NCBI GenBank assembly: GCA_031553805.1
Contig: JAVBLC010000019.1
Span: forward strand, 43,187 to 107,186
Length of the DNA stretch: 64,000 bases
Origin: JAITVB01 sp031553805
Lineage (GTDB): Bacteria > Bacteroidota > Bacteroidia > Bacteroidales > Rikenellaceae
Direction: 5' to 3'
The notes under the pieces are model-generated. The model was not told the DNA's origin and made no database searches. It worked only from the letters and a program-made list of their open reading frames with translations. Positions 34,279 through 43,547 of the stretch are shown here, in pieces; position 1 is the first letter of the stretch, and each line of letters opens with the position of its first letter. Made by a program: the position numbers and the translations under genes.

Positions 34279-36471
34279 CTAATTACCCTGTTCGCTGATG
34301 AATTTGATTCGGACCATTCGGATTTCTTCTTCGGTGAAATCGCTGCCGAGTTCTTGTTGCGCTTCTTCGATCGAGTCGGATTGTGCTTCGTCTTTGAAGT
34401 ATTCGTAGATTTCATCGACTTTTTCCTCATCGATGACCATGCGGATGAAGTAGTCGATGTTGAGTTTCGTGCCAGAGTTGACGATGGCTTCGATTTCGGA
34501 GAGCAGTTCGTCGATGGTCATGTTTTTAGCGTCGGCAATGTCTTCGAACTCCATTTTGCGGTCGATGCTTTGGATGATGAAGACTTTGTTCGAACTTTTG
34601 TTCATCACGCTTTTGACCACCATGTCCTGTGGGCGGATGATGTCTTTTTCCTCGACGTAGGCTTTGATCAGCTCGATGAACGCCTGCCCGAATTTCTTGG
34701 CTTTTCCGGCGCCGACCCCGGTGATGTTCTGCATCTCTTCGAGGGTGATCGGGTACTGGATCGACATATCTTCGAGCGACGGGTCCTGAAAGACCACGAA
34801 AGGCGGCAGGCCGTGCTTCTTGGCGGTCTTCTTGCGCAGTTCGCTAAGCATCTGGAAGAGCTCTTCGTCGGCCGCACCGCCTTTTCCGCTGGGGGCTGCA
34901 CCGCCTTCTTCCTCATCTACCTCTTCGAACTCATGGTCCTGGGTAATCATGATCGGGAAAGGCTTTTCGATGTATCCTTCGCCTTTCTTGCTGATGGACA
35001 ACAGCCCGTAGTTTTCGATATTCTTATCGATCAACCCGGATATCAGACCGTTGCGCACGACGGCATTCCAGAAACGGTCGTCTTTTTCGGCACCCGCACC
35101 GAAGTTCTCGATTTTGTGGTGCTTGTAGGATTTGATAAGCGAGTTACTCTTGCCGACAAGTACCGATACGAGGTATTCGGCCTTGAACTTGTCGCCGATC
35201 TCGCGCAGGGTTTCGAGCAGGAGCACCATATACTCTTTCCCGTCGATCCGCGGTTTAGGATTGAGGCAGTTGTCGCAGTTGCAGCAGTTGTCCTCGGTAT
35301 ATTCCTCGCCGAAGTAATGCAGCAGCGACTTGCGTCGGCACACCGACGACTCGGCATACGAAACGGTTTCCATCAGCAGTAATTTCCCGATTTCCTGTTC
35401 GGCGACGGGTTTGCCCTGCATGAATTTTTCGAGTTTTTGAATGTCTTTATAACTGTAGAAAGTGATACACCTTCCCTCGCCGCCGTCGCGGCCAGCGCGG
35501 CCCGTTTCCTGGTAGTATCCTTCGAGGCTCTTGGGAATATCGTAATGGATCACATAGCGCACGTCGGGCTTGTCGATCCCCATCCCGAAAGCGATGGTGG
35601 CGACGATCACGTCGACGTCCTCCATAATGAATTTATCCTGGTTCTCGGCGCGCGTGGAGGCATCCATCCCGGCGTGGTAAGGCAGGGCCTTGATGCCGTT
35701 GACTTTCAGCAGATCGGCCAACTCCTCGACCTTTTTGCGGCTGAGGCAGTAGATGATGCCCGATTTGCCCTCGTGCTGCTTGATATACTTGATGATCTCC
35801 TTGGTAGCGTTGACCTTCGACCGCACCTCGTAATAGAGGTTGGGCCGGTTGAACGACGACTTGAAAACGGCCGCATCCGACATCCCGAGGTTCTTTTGAA
35901 TATCCAGTTGCACCTTGGGCGTGGCGGTAGCGGTGAGGGCGATCAGCGGCGCCTGGCCGATGTCGTTGATGATCGGGCGGATACGGCGGTACTCGGGGCG
36001 GAAATCGTGTCCCCACTCCGAGATACAGTGCGCCTCGTCGATCGCGTAGAACGAGACCTTTATCTGTTGCAGGAACGCGACGTTTTCTTCCTTGGTCAGC
36101 GATTCCGGCGCAAAATACAGGAGTTTGGTTTTTCCCGAGAGAACGTCCTGTTTGACTTTGGCCACGGCGGCTTTGTTGAGCGACGAGTTCAGGAAGTGGG
36201 CCACCCCGTCTTCCATGCTAAAGGTACGCATCGCATCGACCTGGTTTTTCATCAAGGCGATCAAGGGCGAGATGATAATGGCCGTACCCTCCATCAGCAG
36301 CGACGGCAACTGGTAACACAGCGACTTGCCGCCGCCGGTGGGCATCAGTACGAAAGTATCCTTGCCGGCCATTACGTTGCGGATCACCGCCTCCTGATTC
36401 CCCTTGAATTGGGAGAACCCGAAGTGCGTTTTCAACTTTTCCAACAAAGAAATCCTATCCAGGTCTGCCAT
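34279..36471 (-). CDS. recQ: ATP-dependent DNA helicase RecQ
   Basis: A 3'-5' DNA helicase for recombination and fork repair. The 730 residues contain Walker A PTGGGKSLCYQLPS (~44), DEAH in AIDEAHCISEWGHDFRPEY (~142), the VATIAFGMGIDKPDVRYV motif V region and the QETGRAGRDG motif VI. The RecQ zinc site is formed by Cys in SVCRRKSLLHYFGEE and NCCNCDNC (~380-400), followed by the RQC winged helix and an HRDC domain (~545-615, LPPFVVFQDPSLEDM). About 100 residues after HRDC form an extra C-terminal domain seen in Bacteroidales RecQ. Monocistronic, converging on element copy B. Confidence 0.96.
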   Translation of the reverse strand: MADLDRISLLEKLKTHFGFSQFKGNQEAVIRNVMAGKDTFVLMPTGGGKSLCYQLPSLLMEGTAIIISPLIALMKNQVDAMRTFSMEDGVAHFLNSSLNKAAVAKVKQDVLSGKTKLLYFAPESLTKEENVAFLQQIKVSFYAIDEAHCISEWGHDFRPEYRRIRPIINDIGQAPLIALTATATPKVQLDIQKNLGMSDAAVFKSSFNRPNLYYEVRSKVNATKEIIKYIKQHEGKSGIIYCLSRKKVEELADLLKVNGIKALPYHAGMDASTRAENQDKFIMEDVDVIVATIAFGMGIDKPDVRYVIHYDIPKSLEGYYQETGRAGRDGGEGRCITFYSYKDIQKLEKFMQGKPVAEQEIGKLLLMETVSYAESSVCRRKSLLHYFGEEYTEDNCCNCDNCLNPKPRIDGKEYMVLLLETLREIGDKFKAEYLVSVLVGKSNSLIKSYKHHKIENFGAGAEKDDRFWNAVVRNGLISGLIDKNIENYGLLSISKKGEGYIEKPFPIMITQDHEFEEVDEEEGGAAPSGKGGAADEELFQMLSELRKKTAKKHGLPPFVVFQDPSLEDMSIQYPITLEEMQNITGVGAGKAKKFGQAFIELIKAYVEEKDIIRPQDMVVKSVMNKSSNKVFIIQSIDRKMEFEDIADAKNMTIDELLSEIEAIVNSGTKLNIDYFIRMVIDEEKVDEIYEYFKDEAQSDSIEEAQQELGSDFTEEEIRMVRIKFISEQGN

Positions 36472-36585
36472 CTTCGATTTCGTTAAAAGGCTAAAAAATT
36501 GATTATTCGTATTTTAGACAAAAGTCGCCTCCCGCACAAAAATCAAAACACTAATTTAAAGATAGCATTATTTTCGAAAATAAAC

Positions 36586-36593
36586 TAAATTTG
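36586..36593 (+). promoter_or_regulatory. lptB -7 box
   Basis: TAAATTTG, full match to TAnnTTTG, 34 bp before the ATG. A near-direct repeat TCGAAAATAAA occurs on both sides of it (about 36574 and 36595). Confidence 0.6.
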
Positions 36594-36627
36594 TCGAAAA
36601 TAAATATAAAAAAATCCCGGGCAAGCG

Positions 36628-37362
36628 ATGAGGCTATTCACAAAAGACTTGGTAAAGAGGTACAAAAGCCGTACTGTGGTCGATCACGTATCGATCGAAG
36701 TTGAGCAGGGCGAGATCGTCGGGCTGCTCGGCCCCAACGGGGCGGGGAAAACCACCTCGTTCTACATGATCGTCGGGCTGATCAAACCCAACGAGGGCGA
36801 GATTTTCCTCGAAGACGGCGACCAGGTGCTGAACCTGACGAAAGAACCTGTTTATAAGCGTGCCCAAAAGGGTGTGGGCTACCTCGCCCAGGAGGCGTCG
36901 GTATTCCGCAAGCTGAGCGTCGAGGATAATATCCGCGCGGTATTGCAGATGACTGACTTTTCGAAAGAATACCAGCGTGAACGCGTGGAAAACCTGATCG
37001 ACGAATTCCGTCTGAACAAAGTGCGGAAAAGCCTCGGTATCCAACTGTCGGGGGGCGAACGCCGCCGTACTGAGATTGCCCGCGCAGTGGCGATCAACCC
37101 CAAGTTCATCCTGTTGGACGAACCTTTCGCCGGGGTCGACCCGATCGCCGTCGAGGACATCCAGAGCATCGTCAGCACACTGAAAAAAAAGAATATCGGC
37201 GTGATCATCACCGACCATAACGTACACGAAACCCTCAACATCACCGACCGCACCTACCTGCTCTTCGAAGGAAAAATCCTCAAAGCAGGCTCGGCCGAAG
37301 ACCTGGCCAACGACGAAATGGTGCGTAGCGTTTACTTGGGCAAAGATTTCAAGTTGAGATAA
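36628..37362 (+). CDS. lptB: LPS export ABC transporter ATP-binding protein
   Basis: LptB powers extraction of lipopolysaccharide from the inner membrane with LptFG. The 244-residue ATPase has Walker A GPNGAGKTTSF (~36-46), Q-loop AQEASVFRKL (~88), the ABC signature LSGGERRRTE (~142-151), Walker B KFILLDEPFAGVDP (~160-173) and the switch His in ITDHNVHETL (~198). The GERRR rather than GQ/GERRR-plus pattern and the DPIAVEDIQ segment identify LptB among ABC ATPases. It is followed after 38 bp by aroA on the same strand. Confidence 0.93.
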   Translation: MRLFTKDLVKRYKSRTVVDHVSIEVEQGEIVGLLGPNGAGKTTSFYMIVGLIKPNEGEIFLEDGDQVLNLTKEPVYKRAQKGVGYLAQEASVFRKLSVEDNIRAVLQMTDFSKEYQRERVENLIDEFRLNKVRKSLGIQLSGGERRRTEIARAVAINPKFILLDEPFAGVDPIAVEDIQSIVSTLKKKNIGVIITDHNVHETLNITDRTYLLFEGKILKAGSAEDLANDEMVRSVYLGKDFKLR

Positions 37363-37400
37363 TTCTCCTTAGCAAAACCGCCCGGACAATTTCTGATCCG

Positions 37401-38645
37401 ATGAAAGAAACGATCTCTTCCTCCGCCATCCGCGGCATGCTCGATGCGCCCGCTTCGAAAAGCTACGCCCAACGGGCGGTAGCGGCAGCGTTGCTTGCCG
37501 AGGGATGGAGCGAGTTACAAAACATGGGGTTGTGCGACGACACGTCGGCCGCCCTCGACGTGGCACAGAAACTGGGCGCCGCAGTCGAGATCGACGGAGC
37601 CACCTACCGCATCCGGGGCGGGTTGCGGGCGCCTGCAGAACCGTTGCACATCGGCGAATCGGGTCTTTCGACCCGGCTTTTTTCGCCCATCGCCGCCCTA
37701 CTCGACCGCCCGGTGACGATCACCGGTCGCGGCTCGATCCTCACTCGTCCCATCACAATGATAGAACAACCGTTGCGCGATTTAGGCGTTAAGGTACAAA
37801 GTCACAACGGGCTCCTGCCCGTCGAGGTGTGGGGCCCGCTGCTCGGCGGCGAAGCCGAGGTCGACGGCAGCGCCAGTTCGCAATTCCTCTCCGGCCTGCT
37901 GATGGCACTCCCGTTGGCCGCCCGCGACAGCATCCTGCGCGTCGCCCGACTCAACAGCAAACCGTATATCGAGATGACCCTCGGCGTCGCCCGGGCCTTC
38001 GGCATCGAGATCCGGCACGACGATTTTCAGACATTTTTTGTTCAGGGGAATCAATCGTATACCCCGACCACGTATAACATCGAGGGCGACTGGAGCGGCG
38101 CCTCGTGCCTGCTCGTGGCCGGAGCCGTAGCCGGAGAGATCACCGTCCGAAACCTCAATCCCGCTTCGCTCCAGGCCGACCGCGTCATCGTCGACGCCCT
38201 CCGGAGCGCCGGGGCCAAGGTCGTCATCACCGGTAACGAAGTCACCGTCGCAAAAGGCAACTTGCGCCCGTTCGAGTTCGACGCCACCCAATGCCCCGAC
38301 CTCTTTCCCGCATTGGCCGCCTTAGCCGCCAACTGCCCCGGAACAACCACGCTAAAAGGCACCTCCCGCTTAGCCAATAAAGAAAGCGACCGCGCCAAAA
38401 CCTTAGCCGAAGTCCTCGGCCAGCTCGGCATCGCTGTCGATCTCACCGCTCCCGACGTCATGCGCATCGCAGGCGGCCCCATCCGCGGCGGCGAAGTCTC
38501 GAGCCACAACGACCACCGCATAGCCATGGCCGCCGCCATAGCTGCCCTCACCGCCCAAGCCCCCATCGTCATCCAATCCCCCCAAGCCGTCCAAAAATCC
38601 TACCCCACCTTCTGGAAAGACCTATCTTCCATCCAGGCCAGGTAG
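37401..38645 (+). CDS. aroA: EPSP synthase (3-phosphoshikimate 1-carboxyvinyltransferase)
   Basis: Joins shikimate 3-phosphate and phosphoenolpyruvate on the way to chorismate. The 414-residue protein shows the PASKSYAQRA active-site block (~17-26, Lys/Ser/Arg), GESGLSTRLFSPIAAL (~87-102, the region of the NAGTAMR motif in E. coli), SSQFLSGLLMALPL (~157), the PDLFPALAALAA Asp (~300), the RLANKESDR block (~330) and DHRIAMA (~373-379). Several motifs deviate from E. coli in the way usual for Bacteroidetes (GESGLSTR in place of LGNAGTAMR). It ends at element copy C. Confidence 0.93.
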   Translation: MKETISSSAIRGMLDAPASKSYAQRAVAAALLAEGWSELQNMGLCDDTSAALDVAQKLGAAVEIDGATYRIRGGLRAPAEPLHIGESGLSTRLFSPIAALLDRPVTITGRGSILTRPITMIEQPLRDLGVKVQSHNGLLPVEVWGPLLGGEAEVDGSASSQFLSGLLMALPLAARDSILRVARLNSKPYIEMTLGVARAFGIEIRHDDFQTFFVQGNQSYTPTTYNIEGDWSGASCLLVAGAVAGEITVRNLNPASLQADRVIVDALRSAGAKVVITGNEVTVAKGNLRPFEFDATQCPDLFPALAALAANCPGTTTLKGTSRLANKESDRAKTLAEVLGQLGIAVDLTAPDVMRIAGGPIRGGEVSSHNDHRIAMAAAIAALTAQAPIVIQSPQAVQKSYPTFWKDLSSIQAR

Positions 38646-38659
38646 CACGGCCGCCTGGA

Positions 38660-38927
38660 ACTGCCGCTTTTTGTAAAAAGCGGCACCAAAAACTTTTCTG
38701 GAAAGCTGCGCTTTCCTTGACCTCCCTTGCTTAGTATTAGTAAAGGTTTTAGAGAGGGGAAGTTCTTTTTCCAACAAACGTATCGAGATTTCGATCGTCG
38801 CTTCGAAAAAAGAACTTCCCCTCTCTAAAACCTTTGGTAAGGCCGAGTAAAGTGAGTCAGGAGAAACGAAGTTTCTCAGAGAAATTTTTGGGGCGCCTTT
38901 TTATAAAAAGGCGCAGTTCTATGCCTA
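38660..38927. repeat. Composite inverted-repeat element, copy C
   Basis: Between convergent aroA and dnaJ. Left palindrome GCCGC-TTTTTGTAAAAA-GCGGC (38663-38684), small hairpin GGAAAG/CTTTCC (38700-38716), segment CTCCCTTGCTTAGTATTAG, a perfect 29 bp stem (38742-38770 with 38807-38835) around a 36-base loop holding ATCGAGATTTCGATCGTCG, segment GGCCGAGTAAAGTGAGTCA, small hairpin GAGAAAC/GTTTCTC and right palindrome GCGCC-TTTTTATAAAAA-GGCGC. The two flanking palindromes have different stem sequences yet each is self-paired. Core orientation matches copy B and is opposite to A and D. Confidence 0.87.
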
Positions 38928-38936
38928 CCTCGCCAC

Positions 38937-40100
38937 TTACCGGAAGAAGTTACGCATCTTTTCGAAGATGTTGGGTTCTTTGCCGGGTTGGGGGTTGAAG
39001 TTGGATGAATTTTTTAATTGTTCCAAGGTTTTTTTCTCTTCGGCGCTGATGTTCTTGGGGACGAAGACATTGACTACGGCCAACAGGTCGCCTTTGCCGT
39101 AGCCCTGGACGGAGGGAATGCCTTTGCCTTTGAGACGGAGAACCTTGCCGGTCTGGGTGCCGGGGTCGATTTTGATCTTGGCTTTGCTGTCGACGGTGGG
39201 AATCTCGACTTCGCCGCCGAGGATGGCGACAGGAATCGAAACGTTAAGATTGTATATCAGATCGTTGCCGTCGCGCACGAGGTCCTTGTCGGGTTCTTCC
39301 TCGATCACCACGAGCAGGTCGCCGTTGACGCCGCCGCGGCGGGCGGCGTTGCCTTTGCCGCTGACCGAGAGTTGCATCCCTTCGCCGACGCCGGCGGGGA
39401 TCTTGATGTCGATCACCTCTTCGCCGCGCTGGGTGCCTTCGCCGTGGCACTTGGCACAGGTGGCGGTAATCACCTTGCCTTCGCCGCGGCAGTTGGGGCA
39501 GACCTGGGTGGTCTGGGTGCGGCCGAAGAAAGTATTCACTATTTGGGTCACGTGGCCCGAACCGTTACAAGTGGTACAGGTCGCGAACGAATCCTTGTCC
39601 TTGGCGCCGTTGCCGCCGCACTGGTCGCAGGCGACGAGCTTGTTGATTTTCAGTTTCTTTTCGGCACCGTGAAGGATTTCCTTCAGGTTGAGTTTGACCT
39701 TGATGCGCAGGTCCGAGCCGCGGTTGACGCGCACGCCTCCCCCCCCGCCGAATCCTTCGAATCCGCCGCCGAAGTGTCCGCCGAAGATGTCGCCGAAGCG
39801 GCCGAAGATGTCTTCCATCGTGAAGCCGCCGGCAAATCCGCCCGCGCCGCCGCCGGCACCGCCGAAGCCGCCGTTCATCCCGTCGTGGCCGAACTGGTCG
39901 TAGCGGGCGCGCTTGTCGCCGTTGCTCAGCACGTCATAGGCCTCGGCCGCTTCCTTGAATTTCTCCTCGGCTTCCTTGTCGCCCGGGTTTTTGTCGGGGT
40001 GGTATTTGATAGCGGCCTTGCGGTAGGCTTTTTTGATTTCCTCCTCGGTCGCCGCTTTGCCTACGCCCAGGACTTCGTAATAATCGCGTTTCGTTGCCAT
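38937..40100 (-). CDS. dnaJ: Chaperone DnaJ
   Basis: Co-chaperone that delivers substrates to DnaK and stimulates its ATPase. The 387 residues are in classic type I order: J domain (1-70) with HPD in KYHPDKNPGD, a Gly/Phe-rich linker (~75-125), four zinc-binding CxxCxGxG repeats (CDQCGGNG, CTTCNGSG, CPNCRGEG, CAKCHGEG at ~155-225) and a substrate-binding C-terminal domain. It starts 4 bp after the grpE stop, forming a grpE-dnaJ operon. dnaK is not in this window. Confidence 0.98.
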   Translation of the reverse strand: MATKRDYYEVLGVGKAATEEEIKKAYRKAAIKYHPDKNPGDKEAEEKFKEAAEAYDVLSNGDKRARYDQFGHDGMNGGFGGAGGGAGGFAGGFTMEDIFGRFGDIFGGHFGGGFEGFGGGGGVRVNRGSDLRIKVKLNLKEILHGAEKKLKINKLVACDQCGGNGAKDKDSFATCTTCNGSGHVTQIVNTFFGRTQTTQVCPNCRGEGKVITATCAKCHGEGTQRGEEVIDIKIPAGVGEGMQLSVSGKGNAARRGGVNGDLLVVIEEEPDKDLVRDGNDLIYNLNVSIPVAILGGEVEIPTVDSKAKIKIDPGTQTGKVLRLKGKGIPSVQGYGKGDLLAVVNVFVPKNISAEEKKTLEQLKNSSNFNPQPGKEPNIFEKMRNFFR

Positions 40101-40104
40101 TTGC

Positions 40105-40695
40105 CTATTCTCCTACAACCACTTTCGAGTGGCGGATCACTTTTTCTTTAAGTTTATATCCTTTTTGCACCACGTCGACGATCTTGCCTTTTTCGTCCGC
40201 GCCCATCACCGGAAGTTGGGCGATGGCGTCGTGGAGGTCGGTGTCGAGCGGATGGCCGACAGCCGGAATCTCGTTTAACCCTTTCTGCTGCAATACGCTG
40301 CAAAATTTCTGGTAGATCAGGCGCATCCCCTCGCGGGCCGACTCGATGTCGTCGGACTTTTCGAGGGCGGCCATCGCACGTTCCATATCGTCGAGCACGG
40401 GCAACATCGCCTGCACCACTTCTTCGCTGGCGGTGGCGATCAATTCGATCCGCTCGCGCAGCGTGCGTTTTCGATAGTTGTCAAATTCGGCAGCCGACCG
40501 CATATAGCGATCTTGCCACTCCGCAGCGGCGCCTGCCAGTTGTGCCGTATTGTCACCCGCCTCAAAGCTCTCGTCTGACACGTTGTCAGCCGCTCCGTCG
40601 GCCGTGGGGTCGAACCCTGCTTCGGCCGCGTCGCAGCCGCACGATTCAACGTTTTTGTTCTCAGCGCCTTGTGTTGTTTTATCTTGTTTCATCAT
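40105..40695 (-). CDS. grpE: Nucleotide exchange factor GrpE
   Basis: GrpE releases ADP from DnaK. The 196-residue protein has an acidic, disordered N-terminus (~1-60), a long coiled-coil helix (AAEWQDRYMRSAAEFDNYRKRT, ~60-82), and the beta-wing C-terminal domain with HPLDTDLHDAIAQLPV (~150-165) and VVQKGYKLKEKVIRHSKVVV, the family signature (~173-192). A second Met directly follows the first, so the exact start is uncertain by one codon. It is first in the grpE-dnaJ operon, behind its own -7 box. Confidence 0.96.
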   Translation of the reverse strand: MMKQDKTTQGAENKNVESCGCDAAEAGFDPTADGAADNVSDESFEAGDNTAQLAGAAAEWQDRYMRSAAEFDNYRKRTLRERIELIATASEEVVQAMLPVLDDMERAMAALEKSDDIESAREGMRLIYQKFCSVLQQKGLNEIPAVGHPLDTDLHDAIAQLPVMGADEKGKIVDVVQKGYKLKEKVIRHSKVVVGE

Positions 40696-40754
40696 GATCC
40701 AAACGGTTAGAGGTACATCCTTATTTCACAAATAACATACCATCCAAAACGGGG

Positions 40755-40762
40755 CAAAGGTA
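40755..40762 (-). promoter_or_regulatory. grpE-dnaJ -7 box
   Basis: TACCTTTG on the - strand, 59 bp upstream of grpE; full match to TAnnTTTG. No CIRCE-type heat-shock repeat is visible near it. Confidence 0.6.
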
Positions 40763-40784
40763 GGGATTATCCGAAATAAACTCG

Positions 40785-40792
40785 TACATTTG
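40785..40792 (+). promoter_or_regulatory. -7 box of the PSP1/RicT-like gene
   Basis: TACATTTG, full match to TAnnTTTG, 21 bp before the ATG and 22 bp from the divergent grpE box, so the two promoters overlap. Confidence 0.6.
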
Positions 40793-40813
40793 TGATACAT
40801 TAATCACAACGAG

Positions 40814-42226
40814 ATGGGTTGCACGGATTGCGACAAGCGCAAATGCATCAAAGATATAGGGCGGAGCTGCTGCTTCTGCACCGACGAGAATAACGAAACC
40901 GGGGTCGAAATTTGCCAGGGAGGCTCGAAACTCAACGTCTACGACTGGCTGGAGGGCATGCCCGCCAACCTGGGCGAAAACCTGTTCGAGGTCCGGTTTA
41001 AGAATACCCGCAAGGGCTACTACCTCAACGCCACGGGCATGCCGCTTGAGCGGGGCGACATCGTAGCCGTCGAAGCCGCGCCGGGACACGACATCGGCAT
41101 CGTTTCGCTCGGCGGCGACCTGGTCTTTCGCCAGATGCGGCGGACCGGATTCAACCCGGCCGGCGTAGAATTCAAAAAAATATACCGTAAGGCGAAGCCT
41201 TACGACATCGAAAAGTGGCAGGAGGCGATCGGCCTCGAACACACGACGATGATCCGATCGCGCCAGATCGCGGCCGACCTGGGCCTCAACATGAAGATCG
41301 GCGACGTCGAGTATCAGGGCGACAAACTCAAGGCTATCTTCTATTACATTGCCGATGAGCGCGTTGACTTCCGCGAACTCATAAAGATCCTGGCCGACCG
41401 GTTCAAGATCCGGATCGAGATGAAGCAGATCGGTACGCGCCAGGAAGCGGGACGCATCGGCGGCATCGGGTCGTGCGGACGCGAGTTGTGCTGTGCGTCG
41501 TGGATATCGAGTTTCGTGTCGGTAACGACCAACTCGGCGCGGGTGCAGGAAATCTCACTCAATCCGCAAAAGTTGGCCGGGCAGTGCAGCAAGCTCAAAT
41601 GCTGCCTGGTGTACGAACTCGACGCCTATGTCGACGCCCGCAAGGAGTTCCCGCGGATCCATGCACCGTTGGAAACGCTCGACGGACTGTATTACCTCTC
41701 GAAGATCGATATTTTCGACCGCACGATGTGGTTCAGCAGCGACCCCCATTCAATGGCGGCGCTCGTTCCGCTGTCGATCGAACGGGCCAGGGAGGTCATC
41801 GCGATGAACAAGCGGGGCAAGAAACCCGACCGCTTAGAAGACCAGACCACCCTCGACCGGCAACAGGCAGAGCAACCCGATTTCCGCAGTGCGGTGGGCG
41901 AAGAGAGCATCACCCGCTTCGACAAGGCCAAGCGCGAACAACGGGGTCGCGGCCGGGGCCGGGGCCGCTCGAACGGCGCCGGAAACGGCAACGGCACAGC
42001 AGGAGAACAATCGTCGCAGCCCCAGACCCCCAGAAGCAATTCGGGCAACGACGGCCGTGGCAACGGCAACGGCGGAAACAATAAAAACGGCGGCCAACGT
42101 CCGCCACACCAGGGCGGGGGTAGCCAAAACCCCGGCCGGGCACAGGGCGAGGGCGGGCAATCCGGTGAAACACCCTCGAAACGCAACAACCGATACAACA
42201 ACCGCAAGACCAAGAATGAACAGTAG
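40814..42226 (+). CDS. PSP1-domain protein, RicT/YaaT-like
   Basis: A 470-residue protein with the PSP1 domain (about 55-260). Cysteine clusters CTDCDKRKC at the start, CGRELCC (~219-225) and CSKLKCC (~258-264) match the RicT family, whose B. subtilis member joins RicA and RicF in a complex with iron-sulfur clusters that promotes RNase Y-dependent mRNA maturation. Whether that role holds in Bacteroidetes, which lack the full Ric set, is not established. The last ~120 residues are a low-complexity tail rich in Gly, Asn, Arg and Gln. It overlaps gldH by 11 bp, a linkage conserved in Bacteroidetes. Confidence 0.88.
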   Translation: MGCTDCDKRKCIKDIGRSCCFCTDENNETGVEICQGGSKLNVYDWLEGMPANLGENLFEVRFKNTRKGYYLNATGMPLERGDIVAVEAAPGHDIGIVSLGGDLVFRQMRRTGFNPAGVEFKKIYRKAKPYDIEKWQEAIGLEHTTMIRSRQIAADLGLNMKIGDVEYQGDKLKAIFYYIADERVDFRELIKILADRFKIRIEMKQIGTRQEAGRIGGIGSCGRELCCASWISSFVSVTTNSARVQEISLNPQKLAGQCSKLKCCLVYELDAYVDARKEFPRIHAPLETLDGLYYLSKIDIFDRTMWFSSDPHSMAALVPLSIERAREVIAMNKRGKKPDRLEDQTTLDRQQAEQPDFRSAVGEESITRFDKAKREQRGRGRGRGRSNGAGNGNGTAGEQSSQPQTPRSNSGNDGRGNGNGGNNKNGGQRPPHQGGGSQNPGRAQGEGGQSGETPSKRNNRYNNRKTKNEQ

Positions 42227-42665
42227 GCTCAGGACGCTGGCGACGTTGGTCGTGTCCGCTGCCTTATTCCTTTCGTGCGTCGGCCGGGGAAGCGATTTCC
42301 GCATCCACGACGTCGATCACCGGGGATGGGCGGCCGGCGAGCCGGCCTACCTCTACTACGACAACGCCGATACGGTTTCCGGGCGGCAACTTTACCTGTT
42401 GCTGCGGCTGACCGAGCGTTTTTCGTACACCGCCCTCCGGCTGGAACTCGAAACGCTTTCGCCCGACGGCCTTTTCTGGTGCGACACGGTTTCGGTCGCC
42501 GTCCCCGCAAACGACGGCCGACCGGGCACGTTCAACGACCTGCGGGTGCTTTACCGGGGCGACGTGCGACTCGGCGAGGCGGGCAACTACCGCTTCCGCT
42601 TCCGGCAACTCTCGCCCGACACGCTCCTGCGCGGCGTCGCCGGTGTGGGGATCGAGGTCGATTAA
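42216..42665 (+). CDS. gldH: Gliding-motility lipoprotein GldH
   Basis: A 149-residue lipoprotein with lipobox LFLSC (Cys at ~21) and a GldH domain: DFRIHDVDHRGWAAGEPAYLYYD (start of the beta-sandwich), RQLYLLLRLTERFSYTALRLELE and the final RFRQLSPDTLLRGVAGVGIEV. GldH is needed for gliding in Flavobacterium, but it is widely kept in non-gliding gut Bacteroidales, where its role is unknown. It starts inside the end of the PSP1 gene, so translation is coupled. Confidence 0.88.
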   Translation: MNSRLRTLATLVVSAALFLSCVGRGSDFRIHDVDHRGWAAGEPAYLYYDNADTVSGRQLYLLLRLTERFSYTALRLELETLSPDGLFWCDTVSVAVPANDGRPGTFNDLRVLYRGDVRLGEAGNYRFRFRQLSPDTLLRGVAGVGIEVD

Positions 42666-42692
42666 GGAAACTGTCATCAAACATCCGTTCCT

Positions 42693-43520
42693 ATGAAAAG
42701 GCTGATCGTTGTTACCCTGCTCCTTGCCCCGGCGCTGTGTTTCGGCCAGGGCGACGGGGGCGTCGCGTGCAAAAACGCATACCGCCCGCAAACCGATTAC
42801 TACTACAACCTCGAAGAAACGTTGACGGACAAAGTGACCTTCGCCACCCCCGCAGGAGACGAAATCGCATCGGCGATAATCGAAGGCCCGCTGGAATCCG
42901 AAAAAAACACCCACAGAGAGATCATCCTCAGCATGGGAAAGGCAGATGCCGCGGGCGTTTTCCCGGTCAATTTCCTCGTGACCCGGTCGCCGGGACTACC
43001 GGACGACCTGCCTGAAGGGTTGCTGATCTTCGGCCACGGGACGACGAACGGCGTTACCCTCGACTCCGTTTCGTCCAGCCGCTTTGACGAGGTGTCGCGG
43101 AGCCAACTCCTCGAAGTGGCCAGGAGCATAGTCCAACCTAAGGAAAGGGAGGCGATCCGCCCGGGCGAGAGTTTCACGGAAGTGGCGATGACTCGGGTTG
43201 CGGTATTCAACGCCACGGTCAACGTGAAGATCACCACCCGCTACACGCTGAACCGCATCGAAGACGAGATTGCCTATTTCGACATCATCCAAACCTGCGA
43301 AAAGGAAGATAATAAACAACGTTCCATCACGGTGAGCGGAGAGGGAAAAGGCGAATGGCAACACCATATCACGGGCCACTTCTCGCCCCTGTACGCGTGC
43401 GAAACAGCGGTACGGATCGGCCAGAAACAGGATGCGTTCTCGGTTCGGACAGAGCTGACGCTAAAATCGGTGCAGACCGTCACCGTCGTCGCCCCCCCGG
43501 AGTGGACGTTCGAACAGTAA
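42693..43520 (+). CDS. Secreted protein, first of a duplicated pair
   Basis: The 275-residue product has a signal peptide (KRLIVVTLLLAPALCFGQ, ~2-19). I do not recognise the family. It shares a pattern with the next gene: LLAPALCFGQ, then GxADAxGVFPVNF near 84, LPEGLLIFGHGT near 108, FDSxSSxRFDE, IRPGESFTEV near 160, NVKITTRYTLNRIEDEIAYFDI near 180 and a GEGKGEWQHHI block near 217, so it is a paralogue, with many beta-strands and no membrane span. Conserved residues imply a soluble periplasmic or surface domain. 28 bp separate it from gldH, suggesting one operon from the PSP1 gene to trmB. Confidence 0.75.
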   Translation: MKRLIVVTLLLAPALCFGQGDGGVACKNAYRPQTDYYYNLEETLTDKVTFATPAGDEIASAIIEGPLESEKNTHREIILSMGKADAAGVFPVNFLVTRSPGLPDDLPEGLLIFGHGTTNGVTLDSVSSSRFDEVSRSQLLEVARSIVQPKEREAIRPGESFTEVAMTRVAVFNATVNVKITTRYTLNRIEDEIAYFDIIQTCEKEDNKQRSITVSGEGKGEWQHHITGHFSPLYACETAVRIGQKQDAFSVRTELTLKSVQTVTVVAPPEWTFEQ

Positions 43521-43547
43521 CCCAACAAAACAATACCCATCGCTCGA